A stretch of DNA of 64,000 nt from Anderseniella sp. (GCA_028289645.1 JANQOK010000008.1:496001-560000), one strand, 5' to 3'; shown: positions 27,280 to 36,845, counted from the stretch's first letter. Notes: generated by a model from the sequence alone, not told the origin. Numbers and translations are program-made.

Positions 27280-27744
27280 TCAGGTCGCGGCGATGTCAAA
27301 GTGCAAAACGTCTTCGCGGATGCCGAGTTTTGTGTAGAGCTCAATGGCGGGATCGTCACCGAGGTCTGCCTGGACAAAGACAACATGCGCGCCACACCTT
27401 GATGCAATCGACCTGACCTCGTTGATCAGGCCGGTCGCTATGCCTCTTCTGCGATGAGCACGCACCACCGCCAGATCATAGATATACATCTCGCTGCGGC
27501 GCTGTTCGAGCTTTTGAAGTTCGTAAGCGACCAGTCCGCCGACGACATCTTCATCCTGCTGCGCAATCAGCACGGCAATTGTTTCGCTGCCGAGCAGCTT
27601 GGCGAGATACTGCCTGTCGGGCTGTGCCTGGGTATATGTGGGTTCGTCCTCAAATGCCTGACCGAACACGGCCAGCAGATCCCGGGCAAGATCGATATCG
27701 GCTGATGCGAGCCGGCGGATGGTATATGGTGTCGGTATCGTCAT
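27280..27744 (-). CDS. GNAT acetyltransferase, AAC(3)-I aminoglycoside acetyltransferase-like
   Basis: A 154-residue GNAT protein closely resembling AAC(3)-I enzymes along its length: FGQAFEDEPTY, QPDRQYLAKLL, RSEMYIYDLAV, HRRRGIATGLI (acetyl-CoA loop), VQADLGDDPAIELYTKLG and VLHFDI. It would acetylate the 3-amino group of aminoglycosides or a natural amine. No integron or mobile element is nearby, so it looks like a resident chromosomal relative. The gene lies upstream of the riboswitch on the same strand. Confidence 0.85.
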   Translation of the reverse strand: MTIPTPYTIRRLASADIDLARDLLAVFGQAFEDEPTYTQAQPDRQYLAKLLGSETIAVLIAQQDEDVVGGLVAYELQKLEQRRSEMYIYDLAVVRAHRRRGIATGLINEVRSIASRCGAHVVFVQADLGDDPAIELYTKLGIREDVLHFDIAAT

Positions 27745-27934
27745 GGGCAGCTTCGCGAACCTCCCGTTTCAGACGATTTGGGTAGGCTTTGATTGCGGCC
27801 ATTTTCTGTCTAGCCAGATAAGTGTGCAGCAGTATGTTTCGTTAACGAAATGAATCAGATCGAACAATCAAGCATCTGAAATTAAGTCATTTTCCAGTAA
27901 CGTTCATGTTTCCCCAAGATCACCATGCGAGCGA

Positions 27935-28801
27935 TCACATTGCGTCAGCGAGCACCTGCTGCAGGGCCTCAAGTTTTGGCGATGCAAAGGATTTGCGCCA
28001 CACCATCAAGGTCTTGATGCGAGAGTAGCGGCCTGTCAGCTTGCGGGACTTCAGTGTGCCATGAACATCGATGATGGACAGGACGGAACTCGGGACCACA
28101 GCAAACCCGGTCCCGGCCGACACGCATGACAGCATGGCGAGATAGGAGCCGACGGAGAGTGTTGTGCCGGGCGAAACCTTTTCATCGAGCAGCCAGTCGT
28201 TCAGGTGGCGGCGATAAGCGCAACCTTCCTCAAAGGCAATGATCGTCTTGCCGTTGAGGCCGACCGAGTTATCTATCGAGCCGAATGAACTTGCCGCAAC
28301 CAGGCAGAGCTCTTCGACAAAAACGGGCTGCGTCTTAAACCCCTTGTGGCTGACCGGTTCCGCTATGAAAGCCACATCGACTTCCTCGCCGCGCAACCGG
28401 TTGTGCAGAGCGCCGGCCGTGGCCGTGGTCAGCCGAACCGAAACGTCAGGGTGCCGGTCGTGAAACTGCGACAGCACTTTGGGCAGGCGGGCCGCGGCAG
28501 TGCTTTCCATGGTGCCGATGCTGAAGGTTCCGGTCAGGTTCTTAGTCTTCACTGCGTCGGCCGCCTCGCGCGCCAGGGTCATCATGCGCTCAGCATAGGG
28601 TAGCAGGTTGCGGCCGGCATCGGTCAGTGTCATGCGCTTGTTGTCGCGCAGGAACAAGGGTTCGCCCAGTTGTTCCTCCATTTGCCGGATGCGCATGCTA
28701 ACACTGGACTGCACACGGTTGAGTTGTGCTGCGGCTTTCGAGACACCACCGTGGCGAACAACAGCCTGGAACACTTCCAGCGATATAATATCCAGTTTCA
28801 T
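27935..28801 (-). CDS. LysR family transcriptional regulator
   Basis: A 288-residue LysR protein with HTH VVRHGGVSKAAAQLNRVQS and the usual effector domain. Divergent from an MFS permease gene at 28878; LysR/YbfB-type permease pairs of this kind are common, so it is the likely local regulator. The intergenic region (28802-28877) is AT-rich. Confidence 0.9.
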   Translation of the reverse strand: MKLDIISLEVFQAVVRHGGVSKAAAQLNRVQSSVSMRIRQMEEQLGEPLFLRDNKRMTLTDAGRNLLPYAERMMTLAREAADAVKTKNLTGTFSIGTMESTAAARLPKVLSQFHDRHPDVSVRLTTATAGALHNRLRGEEVDVAFIAEPVSHKGFKTQPVFVEELCLVAASSFGSIDNSVGLNGKTIIAFEEGCAYRRHLNDWLLDEKVSPGTTLSVGSYLAMLSCVSAGTGFAVVPSSVLSIIDVHGTLKSRKLTGRYSRIKTLMVWRKSFASPKLEALQQVLADAM

Positions 28802-28877
28802 TTTGTTCTCATTTTCAAAACCAAATGTTCTGTATAATTCATTTTTTCTGATAACACAAAAACCTTAGAATGACTGG

Positions 28878-30044
28878 ATGATGACCAAACCATCGCCAGT
28901 GCTGATTGCATTTACCGGCTCGCTCTGCCTTATCCTCGCCATGGGGATCGGCCGGTTTGCCTACACCCCGGTTCTTCCGGTGATGCTGGAAGACAACCTG
29001 CTGGACATGAGCGCTGCCGGCGCCATCGCGTCGATTCACTTCATTGGCTACGCCATGGGCGCCTTTGCGGCTGCCTATGCCGTCACGACGCCTCGGGTGA
29101 TGCTGATCGGGGCGCTGGGCGTGATTGCGGTCTCGACCGTCGCCATGGGAATGACCGACAACCACACGGTGTGGTTTGTGTCTCGCTGGCTGGCAGGTTT
29201 CTGCAGCGCCCTTGTCCTGGTGATCGTCAGCACCGTGCACATCAAGAACCTGTCAGACCCGGCGAACAGCAACCTGCACGGCTGGGTGTTCGCAGGCGTC
29301 GGGGCCGGCATAATGCTTGTTGGCGCCGGCGCGCTGGCAATGATGCTGATGGCAGTAACCAGCCACACGATGTGGCTGTGTTTCGGTGGCCTGGCCCTGG
29401 CTGGAATGCTGTACCTGTTGGTGGAACAGACAGATTTCGTCGAACCTTCGGCCGGCACCGCCGGGAACGAGGGAAACCGGCGCACCCCGCTTTCCTGGGC
29501 AATCATCCTGCCTTATGCAGCGATGGGGTTCGGGTACATCGTGCCGGCCACATACCTGCCGGTGATGGCGAGGGAGATATTGCCGTCACCGCTGATGTTC
29601 GGGCTTGGCTGGCCGGTGTTCGGCGCGGCCGCGGCGATCTCCACAATCCTGGTCGGCCGGCTTCAGAGCCGTTATTCCAACCGGCGGATCTGGCTGGTCA
29701 GCCAGACCGTGATGGCAGCCGGCCTGCTGGCTCCGCTTGTCGCGCAGTCGATCATTGCAATCATCATTGCCGCACTGTGTGTCGGCGGCACCTTCATGGT
29801 CATTACAATGGTCGGTATGAAGGAGGCGCATCGCATTGCCGGGCCTGAAGACGCCCAACGCCATGTCGCGGCCATGACGTTTGCCTTTGCAACCGGACAG
29901 ATCGCCGGCCCCTTTGTTGCCGGCAGCGCATTTGAATCACTCGGCAGCTTCTCCTATCCTCTGGTCCTGGCCGCCGCCCTGCTGATCATAAGCCTCATAC
30001 CGATGCTGGTAAGATCTGGACGGCAGAGTTCCGAAGTTTCCTGA
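28878..30044 (+). CDS. MFS transporter, YbfB/YjiJ family
   Basis: A 388-residue permease with twelve hydrophobic segments. The N-terminus carries the family-like GIGRFAYTPVLPVML motif and the middle is MGFGYIVPATYLPVMAR. It probably exports a small metabolite; the divergent LysR gene is the expected regulator. Two adjacent ATGs (28878, 28881) are possible starts. Confidence 0.9.
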   Translation: MMTKPSPVLIAFTGSLCLILAMGIGRFAYTPVLPVMLEDNLLDMSAAGAIASIHFIGYAMGAFAAAYAVTTPRVMLIGALGVIAVSTVAMGMTDNHTVWFVSRWLAGFCSALVLVIVSTVHIKNLSDPANSNLHGWVFAGVGAGIMLVGAGALAMMLMAVTSHTMWLCFGGLALAGMLYLLVEQTDFVEPSAGTAGNEGNRRTPLSWAIILPYAAMGFGYIVPATYLPVMAREILPSPLMFGLGWPVFGAAAAISTILVGRLQSRYSNRRIWLVSQTVMAAGLLAPLVAQSIIAIIIAALCVGGTFMVITMVGMKEAHRIAGPEDAQRHVAAMTFAFATGQIAGPFVAGSAFESLGSFSYPLVLAAALLIISLIPMLVRSGRQSSEVS

Positions 30045-30069
30045 ACTGAGGTGTTTGCGGCCGAGTTGT

Positions 30070-30609
30070 TCATGACGCCTGCTTCAGCGGTTCACCGAAT
30101 TCAATAACATTGCCTTCAGGGTCGTAGATAAACGCCACCCGGCGTACGTACTCGGTGCCGTCAAGCGGATAGGTCTCGGCTTCGACGAAGGCCGTCACGC
30201 CCCGTGCCGCAAGCGCTGCCATAGTTTCATCAACGTTGCCGGTGGCGAAGCACAAGTGCCCGTAACCGGTACGGCCAAAGTGCTGCCCAAAGGTATCAGC
30301 ACGGCGCAATCCGGTGCCATTCGGATCTGCTGCCACAATCTCAAGAACACGGGTGCCGTTCAGCGTCAGATAGGCAAGCTGTTTGCCGTTAAGCGCGGAT
30401 ACTTTCCACGACACTTCAACCTCCATCCCGAGCTTGTCGCGGTACCACTCGACGGACTTGTCAAAGTTGGCGACATTGACCGACATATGGTCGAAGCGGC
30501 TCAGGCCGAGTGCGTTTGCGGATTGCTGCTGCGCGTGCAGCGATGATGCAGTTGCACCGGCAACCGCAACAGCAGCAGGGATGGTCGACAGTATCTGGCG
30601 GCGGTTCAT
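30070..30609 (-). CDS. Exported VOC superfamily protein
   Basis: A 179-residue protein with a twin-arginine-type leader (NRRQILSTIPAAVAVAGA...LHAQ) before a VOC fold. Metal-ligand type positions are visible in FDHMSVNVANFDKSVEWY, GHLCFATGNV and DPEGNVIEFGEP. It lies 39 bp downstream of an aldo/keto reductase gene on the same strand, so the two likely form an operon. Export of a VOC protein is unusual; substrate unknown. Confidence 0.85.
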   Translation of the reverse strand: MNRRQILSTIPAAVAVAGATASSLHAQQQSANALGLSRFDHMSVNVANFDKSVEWYRDKLGMEVEVSWKVSALNGKQLAYLTLNGTRVLEIVAADPNGTGLRRADTFGQHFGRTGYGHLCFATGNVDETMAALAARGVTAFVEAETYPLDGTEYVRRVAFIYDPEGNVIEFGEPLKQAS

Positions 30610-30648
30610 GGGAGGTCTCCTTTGTGTTTGCGGATGTTGGTTGGGGTT

Positions 30649-31422
30649 TCAGACCAGGTCCCAGGCCGACCAGTTCTGTTCCAGGTGAGCAGTTGAGGTG
30701 GTTCCGGGAATGACGATGATGTTGGGCGCGCGCTTCAGCAGCCAGGCCAGCGCCTGGCGCGGGTCAAGCTTTGCGCCGCGCTGCATGGGGCGGGCGCCGA
30801 GCGGCCCGTATGGAATGAAGGCAATGTCTTTGCTGGCGGCATAGTCGACGAGGCCGGAGTCGTCGGCCTCGGACATGTTGAGCCGGTTTTGCACGCTAGC
30901 GATCGGCGCCACACTCAGTGCGCGATCCAGGTCGTCGCGGGTGACATTCGACAGTCCGATGTGACGGATACGACCGTCTGCCTGCGCCTCTGCCAGTGCC
31001 TCCACGGAGGTTTCTATTGGCGTGTTCGGATCGACACGGTGGAGTTGGAACAGATCAATCCGGTCGCGACGCAAATTGACTAGTGCCTTGTCGATCTGGC
31101 GGTTCAGCGCATCACGTGAACCGTCGACGACGATCCTGTCAGGCGCAGGCTTGTCCACACCACCCTTGGTGGCAATCACGACAGGCTGCCCGGTAAGGGC
31201 TTCACCGACAATCCGGTCTGCGGTTTCAGGGCCATAGGACCAGGCACTGTCGAAGAAATTGACCCCCAGTGCTGCGGCGCGGCGCAACAAGTCGATCCCG
31301 CCGTCCCAGTCGGCATAGGGGCCGAAATTGTTTGGTTGACCGGTGAGGCGCATAGCGCCGTAGCCGAGCCGGTTCACTTCCAGATCTCCTCCGATGCGAA
31401 ATGTCTTGTATGTGTCGGTCAT
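30649..31422 (-). CDS. Aldo/keto reductase
   Basis: A 257-residue (beta/alpha)8 reductase with the catalytic Asp/Tyr in FFDSAWSYGPE, Lys in VIATKGG and His in LFQLHRVDP. NADPH-binding residues at the end are in IIVIPGTTSTAHLEQN. Cytoplasmic, in contrast to the exported aldo/keto reductase at 16 kb. Divergent from a LysR regulator gene. Confidence 0.9.
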   Translation of the reverse strand: MTDTYKTFRIGGDLEVNRLGYGAMRLTGQPNNFGPYADWDGGIDLLRRAAALGVNFFDSAWSYGPETADRIVGEALTGQPVVIATKGGVDKPAPDRIVVDGSRDALNRQIDKALVNLRRDRIDLFQLHRVDPNTPIETSVEALAEAQADGRIRHIGLSNVTRDDLDRALSVAPIASVQNRLNMSEADDSGLVDYAASKDIAFIPYGPLGARPMQRGAKLDPRQALAWLLKRAPNIIVIPGTTSTAHLEQNWSAWDLV

Positions 31423-31528
31423 CTTGGATCCTCTCGTTCGCTGATTGACGTTTTGATGAAGGCAAGATGACAGGCTGAGGTGTAATCCTGTAGACGAGTG
31501 ACAGGAGTATCAGTTATTTGTAATATGC

Positions 31529-32464
31529 ATGACTAGAACACTTGACCGAATAGGCCTGCTGGAAACATTCGTCCGTATCGCTGAGCGCGGTTCGATCAGT
31601 GCGGCCGCCCGCGATCTGGATCTGTCACAACCCTCCGTGAGCCGGCAGCTGGCCGAGCTGGAACACCGTTTCGGCGCCCAACTGGCCCGGCGCACGACTC
31701 ATGAGCTGTCCCTGACACCAGCAGGCCAGGACCTGATGCACGATGCACGGCAACTCATCGATAGCTGGAACGCCCTGACAGAGCGTCATGGACAGGGGCA
31801 GACCGAAATCAAGGGGCGATTGAAGATTGTGGCCCCGGTTGCGCTGGGACAATTGCACCTGGCGGACCTGATGCTGCAGTTCCAAAGCAACCACCCGCAG
31901 GTTTCAATAGACTGGCAACTGGATGACGAGCCGATCCGCTTTGCCGAGGCCGGGTGCGATTGCTGGATCAAGGTGGGTGTTGTGCCCGATGAAAACCTGA
32001 TCGTGCGGCCACTGGCAGCAGTTGAACGATTGATTGTCGCTGCGGAGCCGCTTGCCAGCCAGCGCGTTGTCAGGACGCCATCTGATGTCGAACAGTTGCC
32101 GTTCGCCGCGCTTGATCCATTTGAGGGCGCCAGGATCACACTCAGGTCGAAAGCCAAAGGATCGCAGACCATCGGACCGGATATCGCGGTTGCAACCAAC
32201 AACATCTTCGCGCTCCATCGCGCGGCGCTAACGGGCGCGGGCGCAGCTGTACTGCCACTGTGGTTCGTGGAAAATGATCTGAAGGAAGGCAGGCTGGTAG
32301 ACCTGCTGCCTGCCTGGCGCGCTCCAACCCTGACGATCAACATTGCCTATCTGCCGGGCCGACATCAGCCAATCAGGTTGAAGAAGTTCATAGACCATCT
32401 GTATGAAGGAATAACCGGCCTGCCCGGCCTTGTTGCAACCAGGAAAAACAGCCATGAGCGGTGA
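31529..32464 (+). CDS. LysR family transcriptional regulator
   Basis: A 311-residue LysR protein, HTH RIAERGSISAAARDLDLSQPS followed by an effector domain of the group with a short YDxxVR-like segment replaced by EAGCDCWIKVG. Divergent from the aldo/keto reductase-VOC pair, which it probably controls. Its 3' end overlaps the ACT-domain gene by 11 bp. Confidence 0.9.
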   Translation: MTRTLDRIGLLETFVRIAERGSISAAARDLDLSQPSVSRQLAELEHRFGAQLARRTTHELSLTPAGQDLMHDARQLIDSWNALTERHGQGQTEIKGRLKIVAPVALGQLHLADLMLQFQSNHPQVSIDWQLDDEPIRFAEAGCDCWIKVGVVPDENLIVRPLAAVERLIVAAEPLASQRVVRTPSDVEQLPFAALDPFEGARITLRSKAKGSQTIGPDIAVATNNIFALHRAALTGAGAAVLPLWFVENDLKEGRLVDLLPAWRAPTLTINIAYLPGRHQPIRLKKFIDHLYEGITGLPGLVATRKNSHER

Positions 32465-32864
32465 GATCAGTCTGAACAAACTCCTAACGACACTGTCGGC
32501 GCAGCTTGTCGACGGTATTTACGTGTTCGTAACGCTGCCGGACAATTCGGTGCCGGAAAGCTTAACCGCCCGCATGGTGTTCCGGGAGGCCGAAGGCACG
32601 ACGCTTATCGTCCTCAAAGCGGAAGCCGAAGCATTTGGCCTGGCCTACGAGTTCCCGTGCAGGATGATTACCCTGAACGTACATTCATCACTGGAAGCCG
32701 TCGGCTTCATCGCGCGCATCGCCACCGAGCTTGCCCGCCACGAGATGGGGGTGGACCCGGTATCCGGCTTTTTCCATGATCACCTGTTTGTTCCTGACGG
32801 CCGCGAACAGGATGCACTGCGGATACTGGAAGAGATCGCCGGCAACAGCGGCAAGGTTGACTGA
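32454..32864 (+). CDS. ACT domain-containing protein (DUF2241-like)
   Basis: A 136-residue protein beginning MSGEISLNKLLTTLSAQL and containing two small alpha/beta ACT-like repeats (YVFVTLPDNSVPES and LNVHSSLEAVGFIARIATELA). Such proteins sense amino acids or small ligands. Translation is coupled to the upstream LysR gene by an 11-bp overlap, so it may work as an effector-sensing partner. Confidence 0.8.
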   Translation: MSGEISLNKLLTTLSAQLVDGIYVFVTLPDNSVPESLTARMVFREAEGTTLIVLKAEAEAFGLAYEFPCRMITLNVHSSLEAVGFIARIATELARHEMGVDPVSGFFHDHLFVPDGREQDALRILEEIAGNSGKVD

Positions 32865-32882
32865 CCGGCCCTGGATGGCCCG

Positions 32883-33677
32883 CTACATCTTGATTCGCGC
32901 CATCCGGTTGCGCACGGCGGCCACGACACTCATGGCGGTGAGTGCAGACGATTTCGGATTTCCCGGCAACGGTTTGCCGTCAATTCTGAACTGTAGCCGT
33001 CCAAACGCGCCTTCAACTTCGATCTCGTGAATGTTCTCCGTGATGGCAGGATCAGCCACGAGCTCGACCTGCGTGGCATCCAGGCCCGGCCCCGCAAGAG
33101 CCACTGTTGCCGCCACATTGGCATTTTTGGGATAACGCAAGGCGGCCTCGCGGGCCGAGCCGGAGAAATGGCACGCCGGTTCTGTGAGCCCGTCCAGATC
33201 AACCACGTCCTCGGCCGGCGACCCTTTCCAGCCCTGTGGCGGTTTTCGGCCGCGATACACGATCCGCTCAATATCGCCGACATTTGCCGCGGCTATGGCA
33301 TCAATGGCGCCAATGGCGCCGGAGATCAGTTGCAGGCTCGATCCCCCTGATTGGGCTGCGTTTGCCAGGTTGTCCGCCAGTTCCGGCTGCGCCAGGGCAC
33401 CGTTCGATGTGCAAATCAGGTCAATTCCGCGCTGCAGCACCGCCGCCCCGTGTTGCGCCAGCGCGGCGTGCCCGGCGCACTCAATCACCACGTCGGTGTC
33501 GCCGGGAATATCGGCCACCGAGGTGATCGGTTTCACGGCGGACCCGAGCGCCTTGACTGCCGCATCTTCGCGGCCTTCACGGCACAACACCGCGCTCACA
33601 ACCACGTCGGCGTCTTGCGACAGTTCGGCCACCACATAGCAGGCAATGGCGCCAAACCCGATAATCACGATGTTCAT
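32883..33677 (-). CDS. L-aspartate dehydrogenase (NadX-like)
   Basis: A 264-residue Rossmann protein starting MNIVIIGFGAIACYV. The middle has the LISGAIGAIDAIAAA segment and the C-terminus has NIHEIEVEGAFGRLQF, both typical of aspartate dehydrogenase. The reaction interconverts aspartate and iminosuccinate with NAD(P)H. It is the last gene of the beta-hydroxyaspartate cycle operon, 13 bp after bhcD, which makes the same conversion with an unrelated fold. nadA/nadC are not here, so a role in NAD synthesis is less likely. Confidence 0.85.
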   Translation of the reverse strand: MNIVIIGFGAIACYVVAELSQDADVVVSAVLCREGREDAAVKALGSAVKPITSVADIPGDTDVVIECAGHAALAQHGAAVLQRGIDLICTSNGALAQPELADNLANAAQSGGSSLQLISGAIGAIDAIAAANVGDIERIVYRGRKPPQGWKGSPAEDVVDLDGLTEPACHFSGSAREAALRYPKNANVAATVALAGPGLDATQVELVADPAITENIHEIEVEGAFGRLQFRIDGKPLPGNPKSSALTAMSVVAAVRNRMARIKM

Positions 33678-33690
33678 TGTTTGTCGTCCG

Positions 33691-34656
33691 TCAAAGCTGG
33701 ATCTGCTGCGCCTTGCCGCCCTCGTCTGCCAGCCTGGCAGCAACCGAGGCCACGGCAAGATCCTGGAGCCCGACACCGGTGCCGTCAAACAAGGTGATCT
33801 CCGCATCGGAAGACCGGCCGGGATGGCTGCCGTTTATGACGTTGCCAATGGGTGTAATGTCACCCGCGCCGATTAGATTCTTCGAGACCGCGTGCTGTGC
33901 TTCGCCAATCGTTGTTGACTGGGCAATTTCATCGGTGAACACGGTCGCTGCCGCAACCAGGGCAGGATCCATTTCCTGCTTGCCCTTGGTGTCGGTGCCC
34001 ATGCAGGCCAGGTGCGTGCCCGGCTTCACCCAGTCTTTCATCATCAGCGAATCATGGGCCGAGGTGATCGAGATGATCACGTCGGCTTCGGCGCCCAGTT
34101 GCTCGCGCTCCACCGCCTCGAACGGCAGGCCTATGTCGTCCGCCACCGCAGCGAGGCCGGGCAGCATGTCGGCATGATAGTTCCACGCCACGACCCTCTC
34201 AAAGTCGCGCTGTTCAGCCGCCGCCCTGAGCTGGAAGCCTGCCTGATGGCCGGCACCGATCATGCCGAGCACCTTGGCGTCCTTGCGGGCCAGATGCGCG
34301 ATCGATACCGAACTGGCAGCCGCGGTGCGGACCGCGGTCAGGTAGTTGCCACCAACCAGCGCATGCAGCTGGCCGGTGTCCGGGTCGAACAGAAACACGG
34401 TCGACTGATGGTTGGTCAGCCCCTTGTCCATGTTGCCGGGCCAGTACCCGCCGGACTTGAGGCCCAGCACCAGACCGGCCCGGTCAAAGCCCGACTTGAA
34501 GCCGTACAGGGCATCGGCATGACCGATAGCTTCCCGGATGACCGGGAAATTGTAGGCATCGCCGCTGGCCATGGCGGCAAACACGTTTTCGACCGCTTGA
34601 AAGGCGTCGCTGCGGCCGACAACGGCCTGGCAGGCCTCTTCGGAAACAATGAGCAT
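33691..34656 (-). CDS. bhcD: Iminosuccinate reductase BhcD (ornithine cyclodeaminase/mu-crystallin family)
   Basis: A 321-residue protein with the ornithine cyclodeaminase/mu-crystallin layout: GGYWPGNMDKGL near the substrate loop, GNYLTAVRTAAASS and the dinucleotide motif LGMIGAGHQAGFQL. In the beta-hydroxyaspartate cycle it reduces iminosuccinate to L-aspartate. Gene order bhcA-B-C-D behind a divergent IclR gene matches the described Paracoccus denitrificans locus. Confidence 0.9.
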   Translation of the reverse strand: MLIVSEEACQAVVGRSDAFQAVENVFAAMASGDAYNFPVIREAIGHADALYGFKSGFDRAGLVLGLKSGGYWPGNMDKGLTNHQSTVFLFDPDTGQLHALVGGNYLTAVRTAAASSVSIAHLARKDAKVLGMIGAGHQAGFQLRAAAEQRDFERVVAWNYHADMLPGLAAVADDIGLPFEAVEREQLGAEADVIISITSAHDSLMMKDWVKPGTHLACMGTDTKGKQEMDPALVAAATVFTDEIAQSTTIGEAQHAVSKNLIGAGDITPIGNVINGSHPGRSSDAEITLFDGTGVGLQDLAVASVAARLADEGGKAQQIQL

Positions 34657-34667
34657 TGATGGGTTCC

Positions 34668-35831
34668 TCAGTAGGCCAGGCCGCGGGCGGTGACCGGCCA
34701 GACCGTTTCAACCTTGCCGCCACGCACGCCCACATACCAGTCGTGTACATTGCAGGTCGGGTCGCAGTGTCCGGGCACCAGCTTGAGCTTGTCGTTGACC
34801 TTCAGCCTGCCGTCCGGATCGGCGATGACGCCATGCTCGTCAGAGCATTTGACATATTCCACATCGCTGCGTCCGAACACCACCGGCAGGCCGCTGTCAA
34901 CCGACTGGGCCTTCAGGCCTGCGTCGCAGATCGCCTTGTCGGCCTTGGCGTGGCTCATGACGGAAGTCAGGATGAACAGCGCATTTTCCCATTCGCCTTC
35001 ATCGATACGATTGCCGTCCTTGTCGAGGATGCGGCCGTAGTCTGCGTCCATGAAGGCATAGGAGCCGCACTGGAGCTCATTGTAAACACCTGAATTTCCT
35101 TCGAAATAGTACGAACCCGTGCCGCCGCCGCCGACAATGTCGCAGTCCAGGCCTTCCGCCTTAAGCCCGTTGACGGCGTCCTTGACCATGGCAACGGCAA
35201 TATCGATCTTGGCCTTTCTATCATTGTAGTCGTCCAGATGCTGCATCGCACCCTGGTAGGCCTGGATGCCGGTGAACTTCAACCCGTCGGCGGCATCGAT
35301 CGCCTTGGCGATCGCAACAACTTCCGGCGTGGTTGTGACACCGCAACGCCCTGCCCCGCAATCGATCTCGACCAGGCATTCGATTTCAGTTCCGTGCTTG
35401 ACTGCCGCCGCAGACAGATCGGCCACATTGTCGATGTCATCGACACAGCAGATAGTGCGGGCGCCAAGTTGCGGAATCCGGGCCAGCCTGTCGATCTTGG
35501 CCGGGTCGCGGACCTGGTTTGAGACCAGCACATCCATGATGCCACCGCGGGCAAAGCTCTCCGCCTCGCTGACCTTCTGGCAGCACACGCCACAGCTGCC
35601 GCCGAGCCTTTCCTGCAGCAGTGCCACGTCCACGGATTTGTGCATCTTGCCGTGCACCCGGTGGCGCACACCCATCTGCTTGGCGATATCGCCCATCTTG
35701 ACGATGTTGCGCTCCAGCGCATCCAGGTCGAGCACTAGGCATGGTGTCTGAATGTCGGCTTCGTCCATGCCGATGGCGGCGGGCACGTTATAACCGACTT
35801 CAAGTCCATCAACTTTCTTCATCACGTTCAT
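34668..35831 (-). CDS. bhcC: erythro-beta-hydroxyaspartate aldolase BhcC (D-threonine aldolase/DSD1 family)
   Basis: A 387-residue PLP enzyme of the D-threonine aldolase/D-serine dehydratase family. The Schiff-base region is VRHRVHGKMHKS and the metal-binding C-terminal motif is PGHCDPTCNVHDW. It condenses glycine with glyoxylate to (2R,3S)-beta-hydroxyaspartate. Located between bhcB and bhcD with short gaps, all on one strand. Confidence 0.92.
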   Translation of the reverse strand: MNVMKKVDGLEVGYNVPAAIGMDEADIQTPCLVLDLDALERNIVKMGDIAKQMGVRHRVHGKMHKSVDVALLQERLGGSCGVCCQKVSEAESFARGGIMDVLVSNQVRDPAKIDRLARIPQLGARTICCVDDIDNVADLSAAAVKHGTEIECLVEIDCGAGRCGVTTTPEVVAIAKAIDAADGLKFTGIQAYQGAMQHLDDYNDRKAKIDIAVAMVKDAVNGLKAEGLDCDIVGGGGTGSYYFEGNSGVYNELQCGSYAFMDADYGRILDKDGNRIDEGEWENALFILTSVMSHAKADKAICDAGLKAQSVDSGLPVVFGRSDVEYVKCSDEHGVIADPDGRLKVNDKLKLVPGHCDPTCNVHDWYVGVRGGKVETVWPVTARGLAY

Positions 35832-35860
35832 AACTCTTCTCCCTTTGACGAGTTGGCGGT

Positions 35861-36838
35861 TCAGCTCTGACTTTGCAGCCAGGGCAGTTTGTTTAGATCG
35901 ACATTGCCGCCAGTAATGATGACGCCGATACGCTTGCCTTCAAACACGGCACGGTTTTTCAAAATCACCGCCAGCGGCACGGCGCACGATGGTTCGATGA
36001 CTATTTTCATGCGCTGCCAGGTCAGGTACATGGCATCGATAATCTCCTGTTCCGTGGCCAGGAGAATGTCCTCGACATGATTTGACACGAAGTGCCAGGT
36101 GAGCTCCTTCAACGGCACCTTGAGGCCGTCGGCGACGGTTTGCGGCGCATCGTCGGCGATGATGTGGCCGGCCTTGAAAGACCGGCAGGCATCATCTGCG
36201 TTGAGCGGTTCGGCTGCATAGACCCTGGTGTCCGGCGAGATGTTCGACAGCGTCAGGCACGAGCCGGAAATCATGCCGCCGCCGCCGATAGGCGCGACGA
36301 CTGCATCAAGATCTGCAATGTCCTCGACCAGTTCCTTTGAACAGGTGCCCTGCCCGGCAATGACCCGGGGGTCATTGTAGGGGTGGACAAACTCTGCGCC
36401 CGACTCCGCCACGACTTCGGCAAAAACAGTCTCGCGCGAGGTCGTGCTGGGCTCGCATTCAACCACGGTGCCGCCATAACCGCGCACGGCGGCCTTCTTG
36501 GCTTCGGGCGCCGTCCTCGGCATCACCACGGTGACCGGAATTCCGCGCCGTCCGGCAGCGTAACTGAGCGACAGAGCGTGATTGCCGGATGAATGGGTCG
36601 CGACCCCTTTGGCGGCTGTCTCGTCATCCAGGCCGAAGACCGCATTGGAGGCACCGCGCACCTTGAACGCGCCCGCTTTCTGGAAATTCTCACACTTGAA
36701 GAACAATTGTGCACCGGTCAGCTCGTTGAAATAGTTCGAGGTCAGAACCGGGGTCCTGTGGATGTGAGGTTCAATGCGCGCGTGAGCAGCAATAACGTCG
36801 TCATAGGTCGGAATATGCAGGCCAGACATGTCGTTCAT
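35861..36838 (-). CDS. bhcB: erythro-beta-hydroxyaspartate dehydratase BhcB (fold-type II PLP)
   Basis: A 325-residue serine/threonine dehydratase-like protein. ATG at 36838 is chosen because GAGGAAACC precedes it; the frame extends further upstream into bhcA but without start support. PLP Lys is in KAGAFKVRGASNA, the substrate loop is SSGNHALSL, and the phosphate-binding glycine loop is IGGGGMISG. It dehydrates beta-hydroxyaspartate to iminosuccinate. Confidence 0.92.
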   Translation of the reverse strand: MNDMSGLHIPTYDDVIAAHARIEPHIHRTPVLTSNYFNELTGAQLFFKCENFQKAGAFKVRGASNAVFGLDDETAAKGVATHSSGNHALSLSYAAGRRGIPVTVVMPRTAPEAKKAAVRGYGGTVVECEPSTTSRETVFAEVVAESGAEFVHPYNDPRVIAGQGTCSKELVEDIADLDAVVAPIGGGGMISGSCLTLSNISPDTRVYAAEPLNADDACRSFKAGHIIADDAPQTVADGLKVPLKELTWHFVSNHVEDILLATEQEIIDAMYLTWQRMKIVIEPSCAVPLAVILKNRAVFEGKRIGVIITGGNVDLNKLPWLQSQS

Positions 36839-36845
36839 GGTTTCC

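Noticed and set aside
27280-27744. Recently acquired resistance cassette
   Set aside because: No integrase, attC-like site, insertion sequence or change in base composition was seen around the AAC(3)-I-like gene.
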